DNA from: Pisciglobus halotolerans
GTDB taxonomy: Bacteria; Bacillota; Bacilli; Lactobacillales; Carnobacteriaceae
Reading direction: 5' to 3'
Length of the DNA stretch: 64,000 nt
NCBI RefSeq assembly: GCF_900113675.1
Contig: NZ_FOQE01000006.1
Span: 1-64,000, forward strand
Program-made: the position numbers and the translations under genes
The notes under the pieces: model-generated
The model's database searches: none
What the model was told of the DNA's origin: nothing
The model's input: the letters and a program-made list of their open reading frames with translations, nothing else
In this document: positions 1 to 9,894 of the stretch, piece after piece
Layout: every line of letters starts with the position of its first letter
How positions within the stretch are numbered: the first letter of the stretch is position 1

Positions 1-1595
1 TAATGTCTGCTGAATAATAAACTATGCTTATTCTGCTGCCTTTTACAACTAATGATTGATATAATAGATGCAAGGGTTTTTATAGGATGTCGAACAAAAC
101 CTTGCACTTTTACTGAAATGAGGACAGAAACGTGTATAAATCACAACCGTATTCACAAATCGCTTTCGAAGACTTCAACCAACCAATGGGACTAAAAATG
201 AACCCGAAAAATAGATGGATTGAAAAAGCAGAATGGATCCCTTGGGCTGAACTGGAAAAGGACTACGCCAAGAACTTTCGCAATCAAAAAGGCAATGTCG
301 CAAAACCGCTTCGCATGGCTATGGGTGCCCTTTTGATCCAAATAGAATACGGTTATTCTGATGAAGAGACTGTCCTTCAGATCCAAGAAAACCCTTATCT
401 TCAATTCTTTATCGGCTTACCCGGCTATCAAGAGGAAAAACCATTCGACTCTTCGACGATGGTTTATTTTCGCAAACGCTTGGACGCTGTAACACTGACC
501 GAGATCAATGAAAAAATTATTGATTACGCCTTAGCCAAAGAAAATCAAGATAACGATAACGACACTGATGACGATGCGGATTCGAATGATTCGGGGAATG
601 CCGGAACATTGATCTTAGATGCAACTTGTGCGCCTCAAAAAATCAAGTATCCTACGGATACAGAACTGCTCAATGAAGCACGTACGCATGCAGAAAAGAT
701 GGTAGACGACATTTGTGATACCAACGGTTTCTCTAAGCCTCGTATGTATCGCAAGAAAGCTAGAAAAGATTACTTGTCAATTGTTCGCCGCAAAAGAAAG
801 TCAGTCAAATGGCTGCGCCCTAAAATACGAAAGTTACTTGGATACGTACGCCGAGATATCGACTACATTAAAGGTTATCTCGAGCAAGGGATCAAACTGA
901 ACGAGAAACAACAAAAAACACTCGACGTCATTTGTCGTATCTATGACCAGCAGAAGGAAATGTTCGATAAAAAGATGCATTCCGTAAAAGACCGCATCGT
1001 CAGCTTTTCTCAACCTTGGCTGCGACCGATTGTTCGAGGGAAATCCAAAACAACAGTTGAATTCGGAGCGAAGCTGGATCTGAGTATCGATTCAAATGGG
1101 ATGGCACGGATTGAAAAGACCAGTTTTGATGCTTACAATGAAGCTTCTGTGTTGGTTCAAGCTGTCCGCCGTTTCTACGATCGAAACGGCTGTTATCCTG
1201 AGCGGATTCTCGCTGATAAGATCTATCGGAATCGAGAAAACAGGTCTTACTGCAAGGCACGAGACATTCGCCTAGCCGGACCATCACTTGGTCGGCCGAA
1301 GAAAGACCAAACTAGAGATAAAAAAATCGAATACCGCGATAATGCAGACCGTGTAGCAGTTGAACGCAGCTTCAGTTTACTGAAGCGCTGTTTCGGTATG
1401 GAAAATATTCGTACCAAACTCCGTGAAACCACCTTGACTACAATTGCCTTATCCGTCATTGCGATGAATGTAGCTAATATTCATCGTAATCACTTGTGCT
1501 CTTTTTTTAGTCAAATAAAGAATCGGATAAAAAGCCGGAAGGTTCTTTTGAACTTTCCTTTATTACAAATTAGCCTAATTGTTCAGTAGACATTA
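1..1595 (+). mobile_element. Insertion sequence (IS5/IS1182-type), left end at window edge
   Basis: One transposase gene is bounded by imperfect inverted repeats. The left end begins TAATGTCTGCTGAATAAT at base 1; the reverse complement of the right end (about 1577-1595) reads TAATGTCTACTGAACAAT, which differs at two of 18 positions. The transposase stop codon TAG lies inside the right repeat. The left flank is outside the window, so a target-site duplication cannot be checked and the true left tip may lie a base or more upstream. The element sits upstream of yitT in the same direction, so read-through into yitT is possible. Confidence 0.8.
132..1589 (+). CDS. DDE transposase, IS5/IS1182-like
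   Basis: This 485-residue protein should catalyse cut-and-paste movement of the surrounding element. The N-terminal third (about residues 20-120, from FEDFNQP through FDSSTMVYFRKRL) resembles the DUF772-type N-terminal domain of IS5/IS1182 transposases. Candidate catalytic acids are the Asp in LILDATCAP, the Asp in ILADKIYRN, and the Glu in ERSFSLLKRCFG near the C-terminus. An acidic Asp/Asn-rich linker lies at about residues 136-155. The start is GTG with a GAGGA ribosome site. The frame is full length with no disruption, so the element may still be active. The family label is from memory of motifs and could be another IS4/IS5-superfamily group. Confidence 0.85.
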   Translation: MYKSQPYSQIAFEDFNQPMGLKMNPKNRWIEKAEWIPWAELEKDYAKNFRNQKGNVAKPLRMAMGALLIQIEYGYSDEETVLQIQENPYLQFFIGLPGYQEEKPFDSSTMVYFRKRLDAVTLTEINEKIIDYALAKENQDNDNDTDDDADSNDSGNAGTLILDATCAPQKIKYPTDTELLNEARTHAEKMVDDICDTNGFSKPRMYRKKARKDYLSIVRRKRKSVKWLRPKIRKLLGYVRRDIDYIKGYLEQGIKLNEKQQKTLDVICRIYDQQKEMFDKKMHSVKDRIVSFSQPWLRPIVRGKSKTTVEFGAKLDLSIDSNGMARIEKTSFDAYNEASVLVQAVRRFYDRNGCYPERILADKIYRNRENRSYCKARDIRLAGPSLGRPKKDQTRDKKIEYRDNADRVAVERSFSLLKRCFGMENIRTKLRETTLTTIALSVIAMNVANIHRNHLCSFFSQIKNRIKSRKVLLNFPLLQISLIVQ

Positions 1596-1693
1596 TATAA
1601 AAAAATCTTCATTTTTTGAATTTTCTGTCTTTATTTGTTTGCAAACGATGATAGAATAAGCAAGATGTGCGTAAAAAGAGAGGATGAAGAAAA

Positions 1694-2566
1694 TTGAAAA
1701 AAGTGGCATCTAAATATACACTAAGTGCGATGGATATTCTTTATGTATTGATAGGATCTCTTATAGCTGGGGTTTCTTTTAAAGTTTTTCTATTGCCGAA
1801 TAATATCGTTTCGGGAGGCGTTAGTGGGATTAGTACGATTTTAAATACTTTATTCTCTTGGGATCCAGCCATGATTCAATTTGCTTTAAATATTCCGCTA
1901 TTGGCGCTTTGTTATGTAGCTTTAGGAAAAGCTTCGTTCTATAAAACGGTTTTAGGAAGCTTAGCTATGCCAGCTTTTATTGGTCTGTTTTCGTTTTTGG
2001 AACCTGTGACTGATTCTCAGTTATTAGCAGCTTTGTTTGGCGGGTTAACTTCAGGGATCGGCATTGGTTTGGTTTATCGAGCAAAAGCTTCAACCGGAGG
2101 AACGAGTATTGTAGCTCAAGTCGTTCACGAATATCTACACCTTCCTTTAGGGTTAAGTGCAGGATTAGTAGATGGGCTTGTTATTGTAGCAGCCTTTGCA
2201 GCCTTTGATGCGGAAACGATCATGTATTCCATGATCGCGTTGTTTATCGTCAGTCGAACGATCGACTTGATCCAAGTTGGTTTGAACCGTTCTAAAAGTG
2301 TGCTCATTATTTCTGATTATCCAAATGAAATTAAAACGGCAATTTTCAAAAATGTTAATCGAGGCGTGACCAACCTTGGAATAAAAGGTGGTTATGGAAA
2401 TACCGATAAAGAAATGATCATGTGTGTGGTTGCAGAACACGAATTTACCTTATTAAAAGATACTATTTTAGCAGTAGATCCTAAAGCTTTTGTTGTCGTC
2501 ACCAGTGCGAGCGAAGTTTGGGGAGCAGGATTCACCTTAGAAAGAGAGTTCAATTTAAATCTCTAA
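1694..2566 (+). CDS. YitT family membrane protein (DUF161 + DUF2179)
   Basis: This is a 290-residue integral membrane protein of the YitT/YpjC family, whose function is unknown. About five hydrophobic segments occupy residues 13-190 (motifs GVSFKVFLLPNNIVSGGVSG and ASTGGTSIVAQ). A soluble C-terminal DUF2179 domain (about residues 200-285) follows. The start is TTG: AGAGAGGA at 1677-1684 is correctly spaced, and the nearby ATG at 1684 is out of frame. The gene stands alone between the insertion sequence and the alaS leader and ends in a small hairpin terminator. Confidence 0.85.
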   Translation: MKKVASKYTLSAMDILYVLIGSLIAGVSFKVFLLPNNIVSGGVSGISTILNTLFSWDPAMIQFALNIPLLALCYVALGKASFYKTVLGSLAMPAFIGLFSFLEPVTDSQLLAALFGGLTSGIGIGLVYRAKASTGGTSIVAQVVHEYLHLPLGLSAGLVDGLVIVAAFAAFDAETIMYSMIALFIVSRTIDLIQVGLNRSKSVLIISDYPNEIKTAIFKNVNRGVTNLGIKGGYGNTDKEMIMCVVAEHEFTLLKDTILAVDPKAFVVVTSASEVWGAGFTLEREFNLNL

Positions 2567-2589
2567 AGACTGAGGTGTCAGCTTTTTTT
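2565..2589 (+). terminator. Intrinsic terminator after yitT
   Basis: AAAG-CTGA pairs with TCAG-CTTT around a GGTG loop, with one bulged A, and runs into seven T residues. It overlaps the yitT stop codon. Confidence 0.6.
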
Positions 2590-2592
2590 AGG

Positions 2593-2621
2593 TTGACTTT
2601 TCATGTGTTTTTTCATATACT
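2593..2621 (+). promoter_or_regulatory. alaS promoter
   Basis: TTGACT (2593-2598) and TATACT (2616-2621) are separated by 17 bp and lie just upstream of the T-box leader. This is a good sigma-A match. Confidence 0.7.
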
Positions 2622-2629
2622 TTTAACGT

Positions 2630-2876
2630 TGAAACAATGTAAAAATGAAGGATATAGCTGTTTATTATTTGCTCAAAGAAAGGTTTTCCTAGGCTGAAAG
2701 AAGACCAGTAAACTAAACAAGTTGCTCCCTTCATCACAAATAGTAGAAATACTATCGGCGCTCCCGTTATTGAGACATAAAGAGGTAATGAAACAGTCTA
2801 TTCTTTTCATTGCAAGCAAGGTGGTACCGCGATTTTTTCGTCCTTGTTCTGCAATAGAGAATAGGCTTTTTATATT
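2630..2876 (+). promoter_or_regulatory. T-box riboswitch of alaS
   Basis: The conserved T-box AAGGTGGTACCGCG is at 2818-2831. It can form an antiterminator with the neighbouring upstream strand. The competing terminator pairs TCTATTC...TTGCAAGCAAGG (about 2797-2820) with TCCTTGTTCTGCAATAGAGA (2841-2860) and the following bases, and ends in a T-run at 2866-2871. Stem I probably spans 2645-2734, with base helix ATGAAGG/CCTTCAT. A GCT at 2724-2726 is a candidate alanine specifier codon, though its loop position is uncertain. By family knowledge, uncharged tRNA-Ala stabilises the antiterminator and raises alaS expression. Confidence 0.9.
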
Positions 2877-2961
2877 TCATCATACGTCTGTTGTTAAAAA
2901 TGACAGGTACCGAAATTGAAAAAACATAAATAAATTCAAAAAACAAAAGGTGAGTGAAAAA

Positions 2962-5607
2962 ATGAAAACATTAAATAGCAGCGAAGTACGTCAAATGTAT
3001 TTAGACTTTTTTAAATCAAAACATCATCAAGTTGAGCCAAGTGCGTCATTGGTACCGGTAGATGATCCTACTTTGCTTTGGATCAATTCAGGAGTTGCCA
3101 CGATGAAAAAATACTTTGATGGATCAGTGATTCCTGACAATCCACGCATGACGAGTGCTCAAAAGAGTATTCGGACAAATGATATTGAGAATGTTGGTAG
3201 AACGGCTCGTCATCATACATTATTTGAAATGTTGGGTAATTTTTCCATTGGAGATTACTTTAAAGAAGAAGCAATCGAATGGGCTTGGGAGTTCTTGACT
3301 AGTGAAAAGTGGTTAGCTTTTGAACCAGAAAAATTATACGTAACGGTTTATCCGGAAGATAAAGAAACAAAACGTATCTGGAAAGAAGACATCGGTTTAG
3401 CTGATGATCATATCATTGAAGTGGAAGACAATTTTTGGGACATCGGTGAAGGCCCATGTGGACCAGATTCAGAAATTTTTTATGATCGTGGAGAAACGTA
3501 TAACAACGTTGCAGCAGATGATCCTGAAAATTACCCTGGCGGCGAAAATGAAAGATGGCTAGAAATTTGGAATTTAGTGTTTTCTGAATTTAATCACAAA
3601 CCAGACGGCTCTTACGAACCACTACCGCATAAGAATATTGATACGGGAATGGGACTTGAAAGAGTGGTTTCTATTATCCAAGATGCACCAACCAATTTTG
3701 AAACGGATTTGTTCTTACCGATCATTCAAGAAGTTGAAAAAATGAGTGATCAAAAGTATGGAAATGATCCTGCAAAGGATGTTTCTTTTAAAGTAATCGC
3801 TGATCATATTCGCGCTGTTGCTTTTGCAGTCGGTGATGGTGCATTGCCTTCAAATGAAGGACGAGGTTATGTCTTAAGACGCTTACTGCGTAGAGCTGTG
3901 ATGCATGGAAAAAAACTGGGGATCCACCAAGCGTTCTTGTATAAACTCGTTCCAGTTGTTGGTCGAATCATGGAAAGCCACTACCCAGAAATTCTTAAGG
4001 AAGAAGCATTTATTGAAAAAGTAATCAAGAATGAAGAAGCTCGCTTTAATGAAACGATCAATGAAGGTTTAGAAATGCTAAACCAATTGATCAAAGCTTT
4101 AAAAGAAAAAGGCCAAAAAAAATTGAACGGAGAAGATATATTCCGTCTTTATGACACTTATGGATTTCCAGTAGAATTAACGGAAGAATATGCGGAAGAA
4201 GAAGGACTAGAAGTTGATCATGAAGGTTTCGAAAAGGAAATGGATAAGCAGCGGGAACGCGCACGTGCAGCACGAAGCGATGATAAATCGATGTCCGTAC
4301 AAACTGGACTTTTTGCTAACGTTACTGAGGAAAGCCGCTTTTTGGGATATGAAGCAGTGGAGGCAAAAGGTAAACTGGTTGTGATCGCAACCTCAGAGGA
4401 GTTAGTTGAACAAGCAGCAGCTGGAACATCCGTTGAAATGATTTTTGATCAAACACCTTTTTATGCTGAAATGGGTGGACAAGTAGGAGATACGGGAGTC
4501 ATTCAGTCTCTTGATGGTACGATCGTTGCAAATGTGACAGACGTACAAAGAGCCCCAGCCGGACAACCGCTGCATAAAGTTGAAGTCGTAGCACCACTAT
4601 CGGTTGGTGAGACGTATATTTTATCTGTTAATAAAGATGCTCGTCGCAAAATCACGCGAAATCATACCGCTACTCACTTGCTGCATCAAGCTTTGAAAGA
4701 CGTTCTCGGCAAACATGCAAATCAAGCTGGTTCTTTAGTAACACCAACCCATTTGCGTTTTGATTTCACTCATTTTGGACAAGTGACGACTGAAGAATTA
4801 GAAAGAATGGAACAAATGGTCAATGAAAAAATATGGGCTTCTATTCCAGTGGTTACACTTGAAACAGATATTGATACTGCAAAAGAAATGGGAGCAATGG
4901 CTTTATTTGGCGAAAAATACGGACACGATGTACGTGTTGTCAATGTAGGAGATTATTCTATCGAATTATGTGGTGGTGTTCATGTCAGAAACACCAGCGA
5001 AATCGGCATCTTTAAAATTGTATCAGAATCTGGAATAGGAGCAGGTGTAAGACGGATCGAAGCCATTACAAGTGAAGCTGTATATGCGTTGCTGGAAGAA
5101 GAACATCAACGTTTAGAAACGATTGCTGGCTTGGTCAAAGCTCAACAAACAAAAGATACTATCCAAAAAGTAGAACAACTTCAAGACGAACTGAAAATGT
5201 TGCGTAAAGAAAATGAATCGTTAGAAGCTAAATTGGCAAATCAACAAGTTGCAAATATCTTTAATGAGCCTCAAGATATTGATGGCGTTTCGGTTATTGC
5301 AGCTCAAGTAGATGTGAAAGATATGAATCAACTGCGTCAACTAGCTGATCAATGGAAACAAAAAGCAGCTTCTAATGTGTTAGTACTTGGCTTGATCACA
5401 AACGGTAAAGTCAACTTGCTAGCAGCTATGGATAAAGAAATGATCAACAAAGGTTTGAAAGCAGGTAACTTGATCAAAGAAATCGCACCGATCGTTGGCG
5501 GTGGTGGCGGCGGACGTCCTGATATGGCACAAGCTGGCGGCAAGAATCCTGAGGGGCTGACAGCTGCTTTGAAAAGAGCTGTTGATTGGATCCAAGAAAA
5601 TGTCTAA
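2962..5607 (+). CDS. alaS: Alanyl-tRNA synthetase
   Basis: This cytoplasmic enzyme charges tRNA-Ala and edits mischarged tRNA. At 881 residues it has the usual bacterial length. The N-terminal class II catalytic domain includes [15 protein letters not shown]. The editing domain carries zinc-ligand motifs H568-xxx-H572 (HTATHLLHQ) and C670-xxx-H674 (CGGVH). A C-terminal coiled coil and C-Ala domain end in a glycine-rich [15 protein letters not shown]. An upstream in-frame GTG at 2950 lies inside the ribosome site AAAGGTGAG, so ATG 2962 is preferred. Expression is controlled by the T-box leader. Confidence 0.98.
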   Translation: MKTLNSSEVRQMYLDFFKSKHHQVEPSASLVPVDDPTLLWINSGVATMKKYFDGSVIPDNPRMTSAQKSIRTNDIENVGRTARHHTLFEMLGNFSIGDYFKEEAIEWAWEFLTSEKWLAFEPEKLYVTVYPEDKETKRIWKEDIGLADDHIIEVEDNFWDIGEGPCGPDSEIFYDRGETYNNVAADDPENYPGGENERWLEIWNLVFSEFNHKPDGSYEPLPHKNIDTGMGLERVVSIIQDAPTNFETDLFLPIIQEVEKMSDQKYGNDPAKDVSFKVIADHIRAVAFAVGDGALPSNEGRGYVLRRLLRRAVMHGKKLGIHQAFLYKLVPVVGRIMESHYPEILKEEAFIEKVIKNEEARFNETINEGLEMLNQLIKALKEKGQKKLNGEDIFRLYDTYGFPVELTEEYAEEEGLEVDHEGFEKEMDKQRERARAARSDDKSMSVQTGLFANVTEESRFLGYEAVEAKGKLVVIATSEELVEQAAAGTSVEMIFDQTPFYAEMGGQVGDTGVIQSLDGTIVANVTDVQRAPAGQPLHKVEVVAPLSVGETYILSVNKDARRKITRNHTATHLLHQALKDVLGKHANQAGSLVTPTHLRFDFTHFGQVTTEELERMEQMVNEKIWASIPVVTLETDIDTAKEMGAMALFGEKYGHDVRVVNVGDYSIELCGGVHVRNTSEIGIFKIVSESGIGAGVRRIEAITSEAVYALLEEEHQRLETIAGLVKAQQTKDTIQKVEQLQDELKMLRKENESLEAKLANQQVANIFNEPQDIDGVSVIAAQVDVKDMNQLRQLADQWKQKAASNVLVLGLITNGKVNLLAAMDKEMINKGLKAGNLIKEIAPIVGGGGGGRPDMAQAGGKNPEGLTAALKRAVDWIQENV

Positions 5608-5720
5608 CCATTCTAAGATGGCTCATTTAAAATCAGTTGAATCAGGGATGTGTTTTCAAGAAAGACAACAAGCTTTCTTCTAGTAGTCATTGAATTATTC
5701 CAAATGTTTGAGGATAAGCA

Positions 5721-5749
5721 TTGTAGTTTGAAGTGCTTTCTTGTAAAAT
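5721..5749 (+). promoter_or_regulatory. Promoter of ireB-ruvX-DUF1292
   Basis: TTGTAG (5721-5726) and TAAAAT (5744-5749) have a 17-bp spacer, 37 bp upstream of ireB. Confidence 0.55.
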
Positions 5750-5785
5750 AAGAACTGTAGTTAACAGAAATAGAGGTGTAATAAA

Positions 5786-6052
5786 ATGGGGTCATTAGAT
5801 GAAACAGTTCGTTTCAACGTTGGCGACAACAGCAAAAAAGATGTCAAAGAAACATTGTCTATTGTATATACAGCTTTAAATGAAAAAGGATACAACTCAA
5901 TCAACCAAATCGTGGGATATTTGTTATCTGGAGATCCAGCTTACATCCCACGTCACAAAGATGCCAGAAACTTAATCAAAAGGCATGAAAGAGATGAAAT
6001 TGTTGAAGAACTCGTAAAATCTTATCTAAAAAGTGAAAGAAAAGATATATGA
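5786..6052 (+). CDS. ireB: IreB family regulatory phosphoprotein (UPF0297)
   Basis: This 88-residue protein matches UPF0297/YrzL throughout (ETVRFN near the N-terminus, [19 protein letters not shown] in the middle). In Enterococcus faecalis, IreB is phosphorylated by the PASTA kinase IreK and lowers cephalosporin resistance; that role is family knowledge. Threonines lie in the N-terminal stretch, as in IreB. The gene shares a 4-bp ATGA overlap with ruvX, so the two are co-transcribed. The ireB-ruvX-DUF1292 order after alaS is conserved across Firmicutes. Confidence 0.95.
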   Translation: MGSLDETVRFNVGDNSKKDVKETLSIVYTALNEKGYNSINQIVGYLLSGDPAYIPRHKDARNLIKRHERDEIVEELVKSYLKSERKDI

Positions 6053-6471
6053 GAACGATGGGGTTAGATGTAGGGTCAAAAACAGTTGGTGTTGCTGTTA
6101 GCGACCCTTTTGGGTGGACAGCACAAGGAATCGAAATTATTCAGATCAATGAAGACGCAGGGGAATACGGATTGGAAAGAGTCGCCGAATTGATCGAACA
6201 ATATGAGATCACAAAAATCGTTGTGGGTTTGCCCAAAAATATGAACAACACGATTGGCCCAAGAGCAGAAGCTTCTATGCTGTATGCAGAGATGCTGGAA
6301 AAGCAATTTCAATTGCCTGTAGCGTTTCAAGATGAACGATTAACGACGGTTCAAGCAGAGCGTATGTTGATCGAAGAAGGAAATGCATCTCGAAGGAAAC
6401 GAAAAAAAGTGATCGATAAACTAGCAGCGGTCATGATTTTGCAGAACCATTTAGATCAGCATCCTAGCTAG
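6049..6471 (+). CDS. ruvX: Putative Holliday junction resolvase RuvX/YqgF
   Basis: This 140-residue protein has the RNase H-like fold of the YqgF family. The first strand, [16 protein letters not shown], carries the first catalytic Asp (D7). VVGLPKNMN follows, and the Glu in [12 protein letters not shown] and the C-terminal VIDKLAA motif complete the active site. The family is linked to Holliday junction resolution and to 16S rRNA maturation, so the exact substrate is uncertain. The start overlaps the ireB stop as ATGA. Confidence 0.95.
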   Translation: MRTMGLDVGSKTVGVAVSDPFGWTAQGIEIIQINEDAGEYGLERVAELIEQYEITKIVVGLPKNMNNTIGPRAEASMLYAEMLEKQFQLPVAFQDERLTTVQAERMLIEEGNASRRKRKKVIDKLAAVMILQNHLDQHPS

Positions 6472-6528
6472 TTTATTGATCCATTTAATGAGTTGTAGAA
6501 AAAATAAAAAATAGAAAGGGGTCTTACA

Positions 6529-6831
6529 ATGGCTCACGAACACGATCACGAGCATGGTCATGACCACGAACACATCACGATTGTTGATGAACAAGGAAAC
6601 GAAGAATTATACGAAATTTTATTTACATTTGATTCAGATGATTTTGAAAAATCTTATGTTTTGGTTTATCCGGCTGGTGCAGCTGAAGGAGAAGAAGTGG
6701 AATTGTCTGCATTTTCATTTATCCAAGATGAAAATGGAGAACAAGGACAGTTAAATCCAATCGAAACAGAAGCAGAGTGGGATATGATCGAAGAAGTACT
6801 CAATACTTTTATGGAAGATGAAGAAGAATAA
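6529..6831 (+). CDS. DUF1292 family protein (YrzB-like)
   Basis: This 100-residue acidic protein belongs to DUF1292, of unknown function. The N-terminus is His/Asp/Glu-rich ([15 protein letters not shown]) and could bind metal, which is an inference from composition. The conserved core [19 protein letters not shown] and a C-terminal [17 protein letters not shown] follow. An AGAAAGGGG ribosome site precedes it. It closes the ireB-ruvX operon and is followed by a strong terminator. Confidence 0.9.
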   Translation: MAHEHDHEHGHDHEHITIVDEQGNEELYEILFTFDSDDFEKSYVLVYPAGAAEGEEVELSAFSFIQDENGEQGQLNPIETEAEWDMIEEVLNTFMEDEEE

Positions 6832-6856
6832 AGGATTTAACACACTTTTGCTTTTC

Positions 6857-6890
6857 TAAAAAAGCTAACGATACTGTTAGCTTTTTTTTT
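6857..6890 (+). terminator. Terminator of ireB-ruvX-DUF1292
   Basis: AAAGCTAAC pairs perfectly with GTTAGCTTT and is followed by a run of T residues. Confidence 0.9.
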
Positions 6891-6893
6891 GGG

Positions 6894-6922
6894 TTCTCAT
6901 CAGCTTTGTTTTCATGTATAAT
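6894..6922 (+). promoter_or_regulatory. Candidate mltG promoter
   Basis: A consensus TATAAT is at 6917-6922. The -35 (TTCTCA, 17 bp upstream) is weak. It lies between the preceding terminator and mltG. Confidence 0.45.
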
Positions 6923-6986
6923 AATGAGAGAAAAGCGGGACCAATCAGTATGATCTATACAATTGGTTCAGTTAGGAGGCCTATGA

Positions 6987-8141
6987 TTGGCAAATCGAAA
7001 AAAAGAGGATACTTCAAAGAAAATAAATAGCCAATATATTGGTGAGCGTAATGATCAATATGATCAAAAGAAAGAAAAAAAAGTTGTTCGACGAATTGTT
7101 CTTGGAATCATTACCGTTCTTATCATTCTTGTCTTGGTGCTAGGATTCACTGGCTACCGTTTTTATACAACTTCTCTCGAACCGGTGAACAAGGCGAACA
7201 CTGAAGAAATCCAAATAGAAATTCCTTCTGGGTCTTCTTCGACAGATATCGCGAAGATTTTAGAGAAAAACAACATCATCAAAAGTGCTTCAGTTTTTAA
7301 TATTTATACACGAATTAACCACGAGTCGAATTTTAGAGCAGGATATTATCTTTTTTCTCCTTCTATGGATATTGATCAGATCATTCATCAATTACAGACA
7401 GGCGGAAGCGATGTAGCTTTTGGTTCTTCTAATCCAGTAACGATAAGAGAAGGCGTAGGGATTGATCAAATTGCAGAAGCGATCGAAAAAAGTACCGTTT
7501 ATTCTGCAGATGATTTTCTCGAACTGATCCAGAGCAAAGCATTTTTAAATCAGATGCTGGATAAATATCCAGATCTATTGGAAAGTGCTATGGATGCAAA
7601 AAACACAAAATATGTTCTGGAAGGATACCTTTATCCAGCTACATATGATTACTATGAAGATATGGACTTAGAGACACTTGTTGAAAGCATGTTGGCTAAA
7701 ACGAACAGTATTTTGAAAGATGACTATGCAAAAATTAAAGAGCAAGGACGAACAGTCCAAGAAATATTGACGATTGCTTCATTAGTCGAGAGAGAAGCTA
7801 TTCATGATGAAGATCGTACAAGAGTTGCAGGTGTTTTTTATAATCGTTTAGAAGCAGAAATGCCTTTGCAATCAGATATTTCGGTCCTTTATGCTTTAAA
7901 TCTTCATAAAGAAAAAGTCACGCTTGAAGACTTGAAGGTTGATTCGCCATATAATCTATATGCTCACACTGGGTATGGACCAGGACCTTTTAACAGCCCA
8001 AGCAAAGCAAGTATTCTAGCAGCTTTGAATCCACAAGAATCAAAAGATCTTTATTTCTTAGCGGACTTGAAAACAGGAAAAGTTTATTTTGCAGAGACGT
8101 ATCAAGAACATTTGGAAAATAAAGCAGCTTATCTTGACTAA
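6987..8141 (+). CDS. mltG: Endolytic murein transglycosylase MltG (YceG family)
   Basis: MltG cleaves nascent glycan strands at the membrane and so helps set glycan length. The 384-residue protein has a charged cytoplasmic N-terminus, one membrane helix at about residues 34-56 (RIVLGIITVLIILVLVLGF), a LysM-like region and the YceG domain. The motif ILTIASLVEREA contains the likely catalytic Glu, and GYGPGPFNSPSKASILAAL is the family's C-terminal signature. The start is TTG behind TAGGAGG (6973-6979); the ATG at 6983 is out of frame and soon stops. Confidence 0.95.
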   Translation: MANRKKEDTSKKINSQYIGERNDQYDQKKEKKVVRRIVLGIITVLIILVLVLGFTGYRFYTTSLEPVNKANTEEIQIEIPSGSSSTDIAKILEKNNIIKSASVFNIYTRINHESNFRAGYYLFSPSMDIDQIIHQLQTGGSDVAFGSSNPVTIREGVGIDQIAEAIEKSTVYSADDFLELIQSKAFLNQMLDKYPDLLESAMDAKNTKYVLEGYLYPATYDYYEDMDLETLVESMLAKTNSILKDDYAKIKEQGRTVQEILTIASLVEREAIHDEDRTRVAGVFYNRLEAEMPLQSDISVLYALNLHKEKVTLEDLKVDSPYNLYAHTGYGPGPFNSPSKASILAALNPQESKDLYFLADLKTGKVYFAETYQEHLENKAAYLD

Positions 8142-8170
8142 TAGATAGACAGTTGCATAAGAGAAACAAT

Positions 8171-8205
8171 AAAAGCATTGAACAGAGAGACGTTCAATGC
8201 TTTTA
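8171..8205 (+). terminator. Terminator of mltG
   Basis: AAAAGCATTGAAC pairs perfectly (13 bp) with GTTCAATGCTTTT around an eight-base loop. An in-frame ATG at 8197 for the next gene lies inside this stem, which argues against its use as the udk start. Confidence 0.8.
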
Positions 8206-8226
8206 ACTAAGAAAAGAGGATCAGTT

Positions 8227-8859
8227 ATGTCAATAAAGAAAAAACCTATCGTCATTGGAGTAACAGGAGGATCAGGTAGCGGAAAAACGAGTGTCAGCCA
8301 GGCTGTTTTTAATCACTTTTCAGGACATTCTATTTTAATGCTCGAACAAGATTATTATTACAAAGATCAAAGCCATTTGTCTTTTGAAGAAAGGTTAAAA
8401 ACAAATTATGATCATCCTTTTGCCTTTGATACAGACTTGCTGATCGAACATGTCAAAGAACTGCTTCAATATCAAACCATCCAAAAACCGGTTTATGATT
8501 ATGCGAGACATACAAGAAGCAAGGAAGTCATCATTCAAGAACCAAAAGAAGTAATCATTTTGGAAGGAATATTGATTTTAGATCATCCTGATCTTCGTGA
8601 CTTGATGGATATCAAAGTTTATGTGGACACAGATGATGATATCCGTATCATTCGTCGGATCAAAAGAGACATCGAAGAAAGAGGACGAACCTTAGACTCT
8701 GTCATAGATCAATACTTAACGGTCGTAAAGCCGATGCACAATCAATTCGTTGAGCCAACCAAACGGTATGCAGATATCATCATTCCTGAAGGCGGCCGCA
8801 ATCAAGTGGCTGTTGATTTGATGACGACGAAAATCCACAGCATCCTTGAAAAACGTTGA
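8227..8859 (+). CDS. udk: Uridine kinase
   Basis: Uridine kinase phosphorylates uridine or cytidine to UMP or CMP in pyrimidine salvage. The 210-residue protein has a P-loop [12 protein letters not shown] at its N-terminus, LEQDYYYKD, the YDHPFAFD motif for nucleoside binding and [13 protein letters not shown] in the lid. ATG 8227 is chosen because AAAGAGGA at 8212-8221 is correctly spaced, while the upstream ATG 8197 falls in the mltG terminator. The MltG-Udk-GreA order is common in Firmicutes. Confidence 0.96.
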   Translation: MSIKKKPIVIGVTGGSGSGKTSVSQAVFNHFSGHSILMLEQDYYYKDQSHLSFEERLKTNYDHPFAFDTDLLIEHVKELLQYQTIQKPVYDYARHTRSKEVIIQEPKEVIILEGILILDHPDLRDLMDIKVYVDTDDDIRIIRRIKRDIEERGRTLDSVIDQYLTVVKPMHNQFVEPTKRYADIIIPEGGRNQVAVDLMTTKIHSILEKR

Positions 8860-9209
8860 AGCACGATACACGAGGCGAGATTTTTATCAAAAAATAAACT
8901 CATCCGTTAGTTGATTAAAATGGAAAAGAACTTGTAAGAAAGGCAACGTACATGTTCTTTTCCATTCGTTATAGGATCAAGGTGTTCATACAATATTGTA
9001 CAAAATGAAGAAATTTGTTTACGAAAAAAGTATGGTAGTAAAGAAAGCTTTTTATCTTGCAAACATTAAGACAGGCACTTATGTTGATTTGACAAGGGAT
9101 TAAGAGACAAAATCCATAACTGAAGGAAATAGAAAGAAACGAATGAAAAATAAAATAACGAAAGATCGCTAATTTTTTCACAAATATTTCAAAAATATAA
9201 AATAAAGTA
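8860..9209 (+). other. Non-coding stretch between udk and greA
   Basis: No convincing gene was seen in these 350 bases. They contain a perfect 13-bp hairpin at 8919-8966 (AATGGAAAAGAAC with GTTCTTTTCCATT), lacking a clear U-run, and a 12-bp palindrome TACAATATTGTA at 8989-9000. The rest is A-rich. Confidence 0.6.
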
Positions 9210-9238
9210 TTTACTTTTTAATAAGGGCATGGTATCTT
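9210..9238 (+). promoter_or_regulatory. greA promoter
   Basis: TTTACT (9210-9215), a 17-bp spacer and an extended -10, TGG-TATCTT (-10 at 9233-9238), lie 82 bp upstream of greA. Confidence 0.6.
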
Positions 9239-9319
9239 GTCACTATTAAAATTATTAGCAAATGAGTACGCTACCACTTTTAAAAGAAAGGTAGTTTAAC
9301 CACTGAAGGAGAGAGAAAC

Positions 9320-9793
9320 ATGATTGAACGCACATACCCTATGACTATTGAAGGGAAAAAGAAATTAGAAGAAGAATTAGAAGAACTAAAAACAGTTAAA
9401 AGAGGAGAAGTCATTGAAAGAATCAAAATTGCTCGCAGTTTTGGTGATTTATCTGAGAACTCTGAATATGAATCTGCAAAAGATGAACAAGCTTTTGTAG
9501 AAGGTCGCATTACAAAAATCGAAAATATGCTTCGTTTTTCAGAAATTATTGATAATTCTACATCAGCAGCTGATGAAGTTTCAATCGGAAAAACTGTTAC
9601 ATTTATTGAACTGCCCGATGGAGATGAAGAAGAATATACAATCGTCGGCAGTGCAGAAGCAGATCCGTTCAACGGAAAAATTTCGAATGATTCTCCTATC
9701 GCTAAGTCATTGATTGGTAAAAAAGTCGATGATGAAGTAGTGATTGAAACACCTGGTGGAGACATGAAAATCAAAATCACAACTGTTCAATAA
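9320..9793 (+). CDS. greA: Transcription elongation factor GreA
   Basis: GreA stimulates RNA cleavage by backtracked RNA polymerase. The 157-residue length is typical. The N-terminal coiled coil (residues 10-75) includes the tip acids of [18 protein letters not shown], which reach the active site. The C-terminal FKBP-like domain contains [16 protein letters not shown]. The GAAGGAGAG ribosome site precedes ATG 9320. It is transcribed alone from its own promoter and is followed by a long hairpin. Confidence 0.98.
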   Translation: MIERTYPMTIEGKKKLEEELEELKTVKRGEVIERIKIARSFGDLSENSEYESAKDEQAFVEGRITKIENMLRFSEIIDNSTSAADEVSIGKTVTFIELPDGDEEEYTIVGSAEADPFNGKISNDSPIAKSLIGKKVDDEVVIETPGGDMKIKITTVQ

Positions 9794-9841
9794 ACAATGA
9801 TAGATACTTTTCTGTTGTTGCCTAAATTGTGATTGGTGAAC

Positions 9842-9894
9842 AAACAAGGAGCGTTAAAACAAGTCAGTCGGCTTTGTTTTAACGCTCCTTGTTT
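9842..9894. terminator. Long perfect hairpin after greA
   Basis: A 21-bp perfect stem (9842-9862 with 9874-9894; core GGAGCGTTAAAACAA) encloses an 11-base loop. Only short T-runs follow, so termination efficiency is uncertain although position fits greA's terminator. Confidence 0.65.

Noticed and set aside
2722-2919. 65-codon frame upstream of alaS
   Set aside because: Lies wholly within the T-box leader; the RNA structure explains the sequence.
8197-8226. Upstream ATG start for udk
   Set aside because: It falls in the 3' arm of the mltG terminator; ATG 8227 has the ribosome site.
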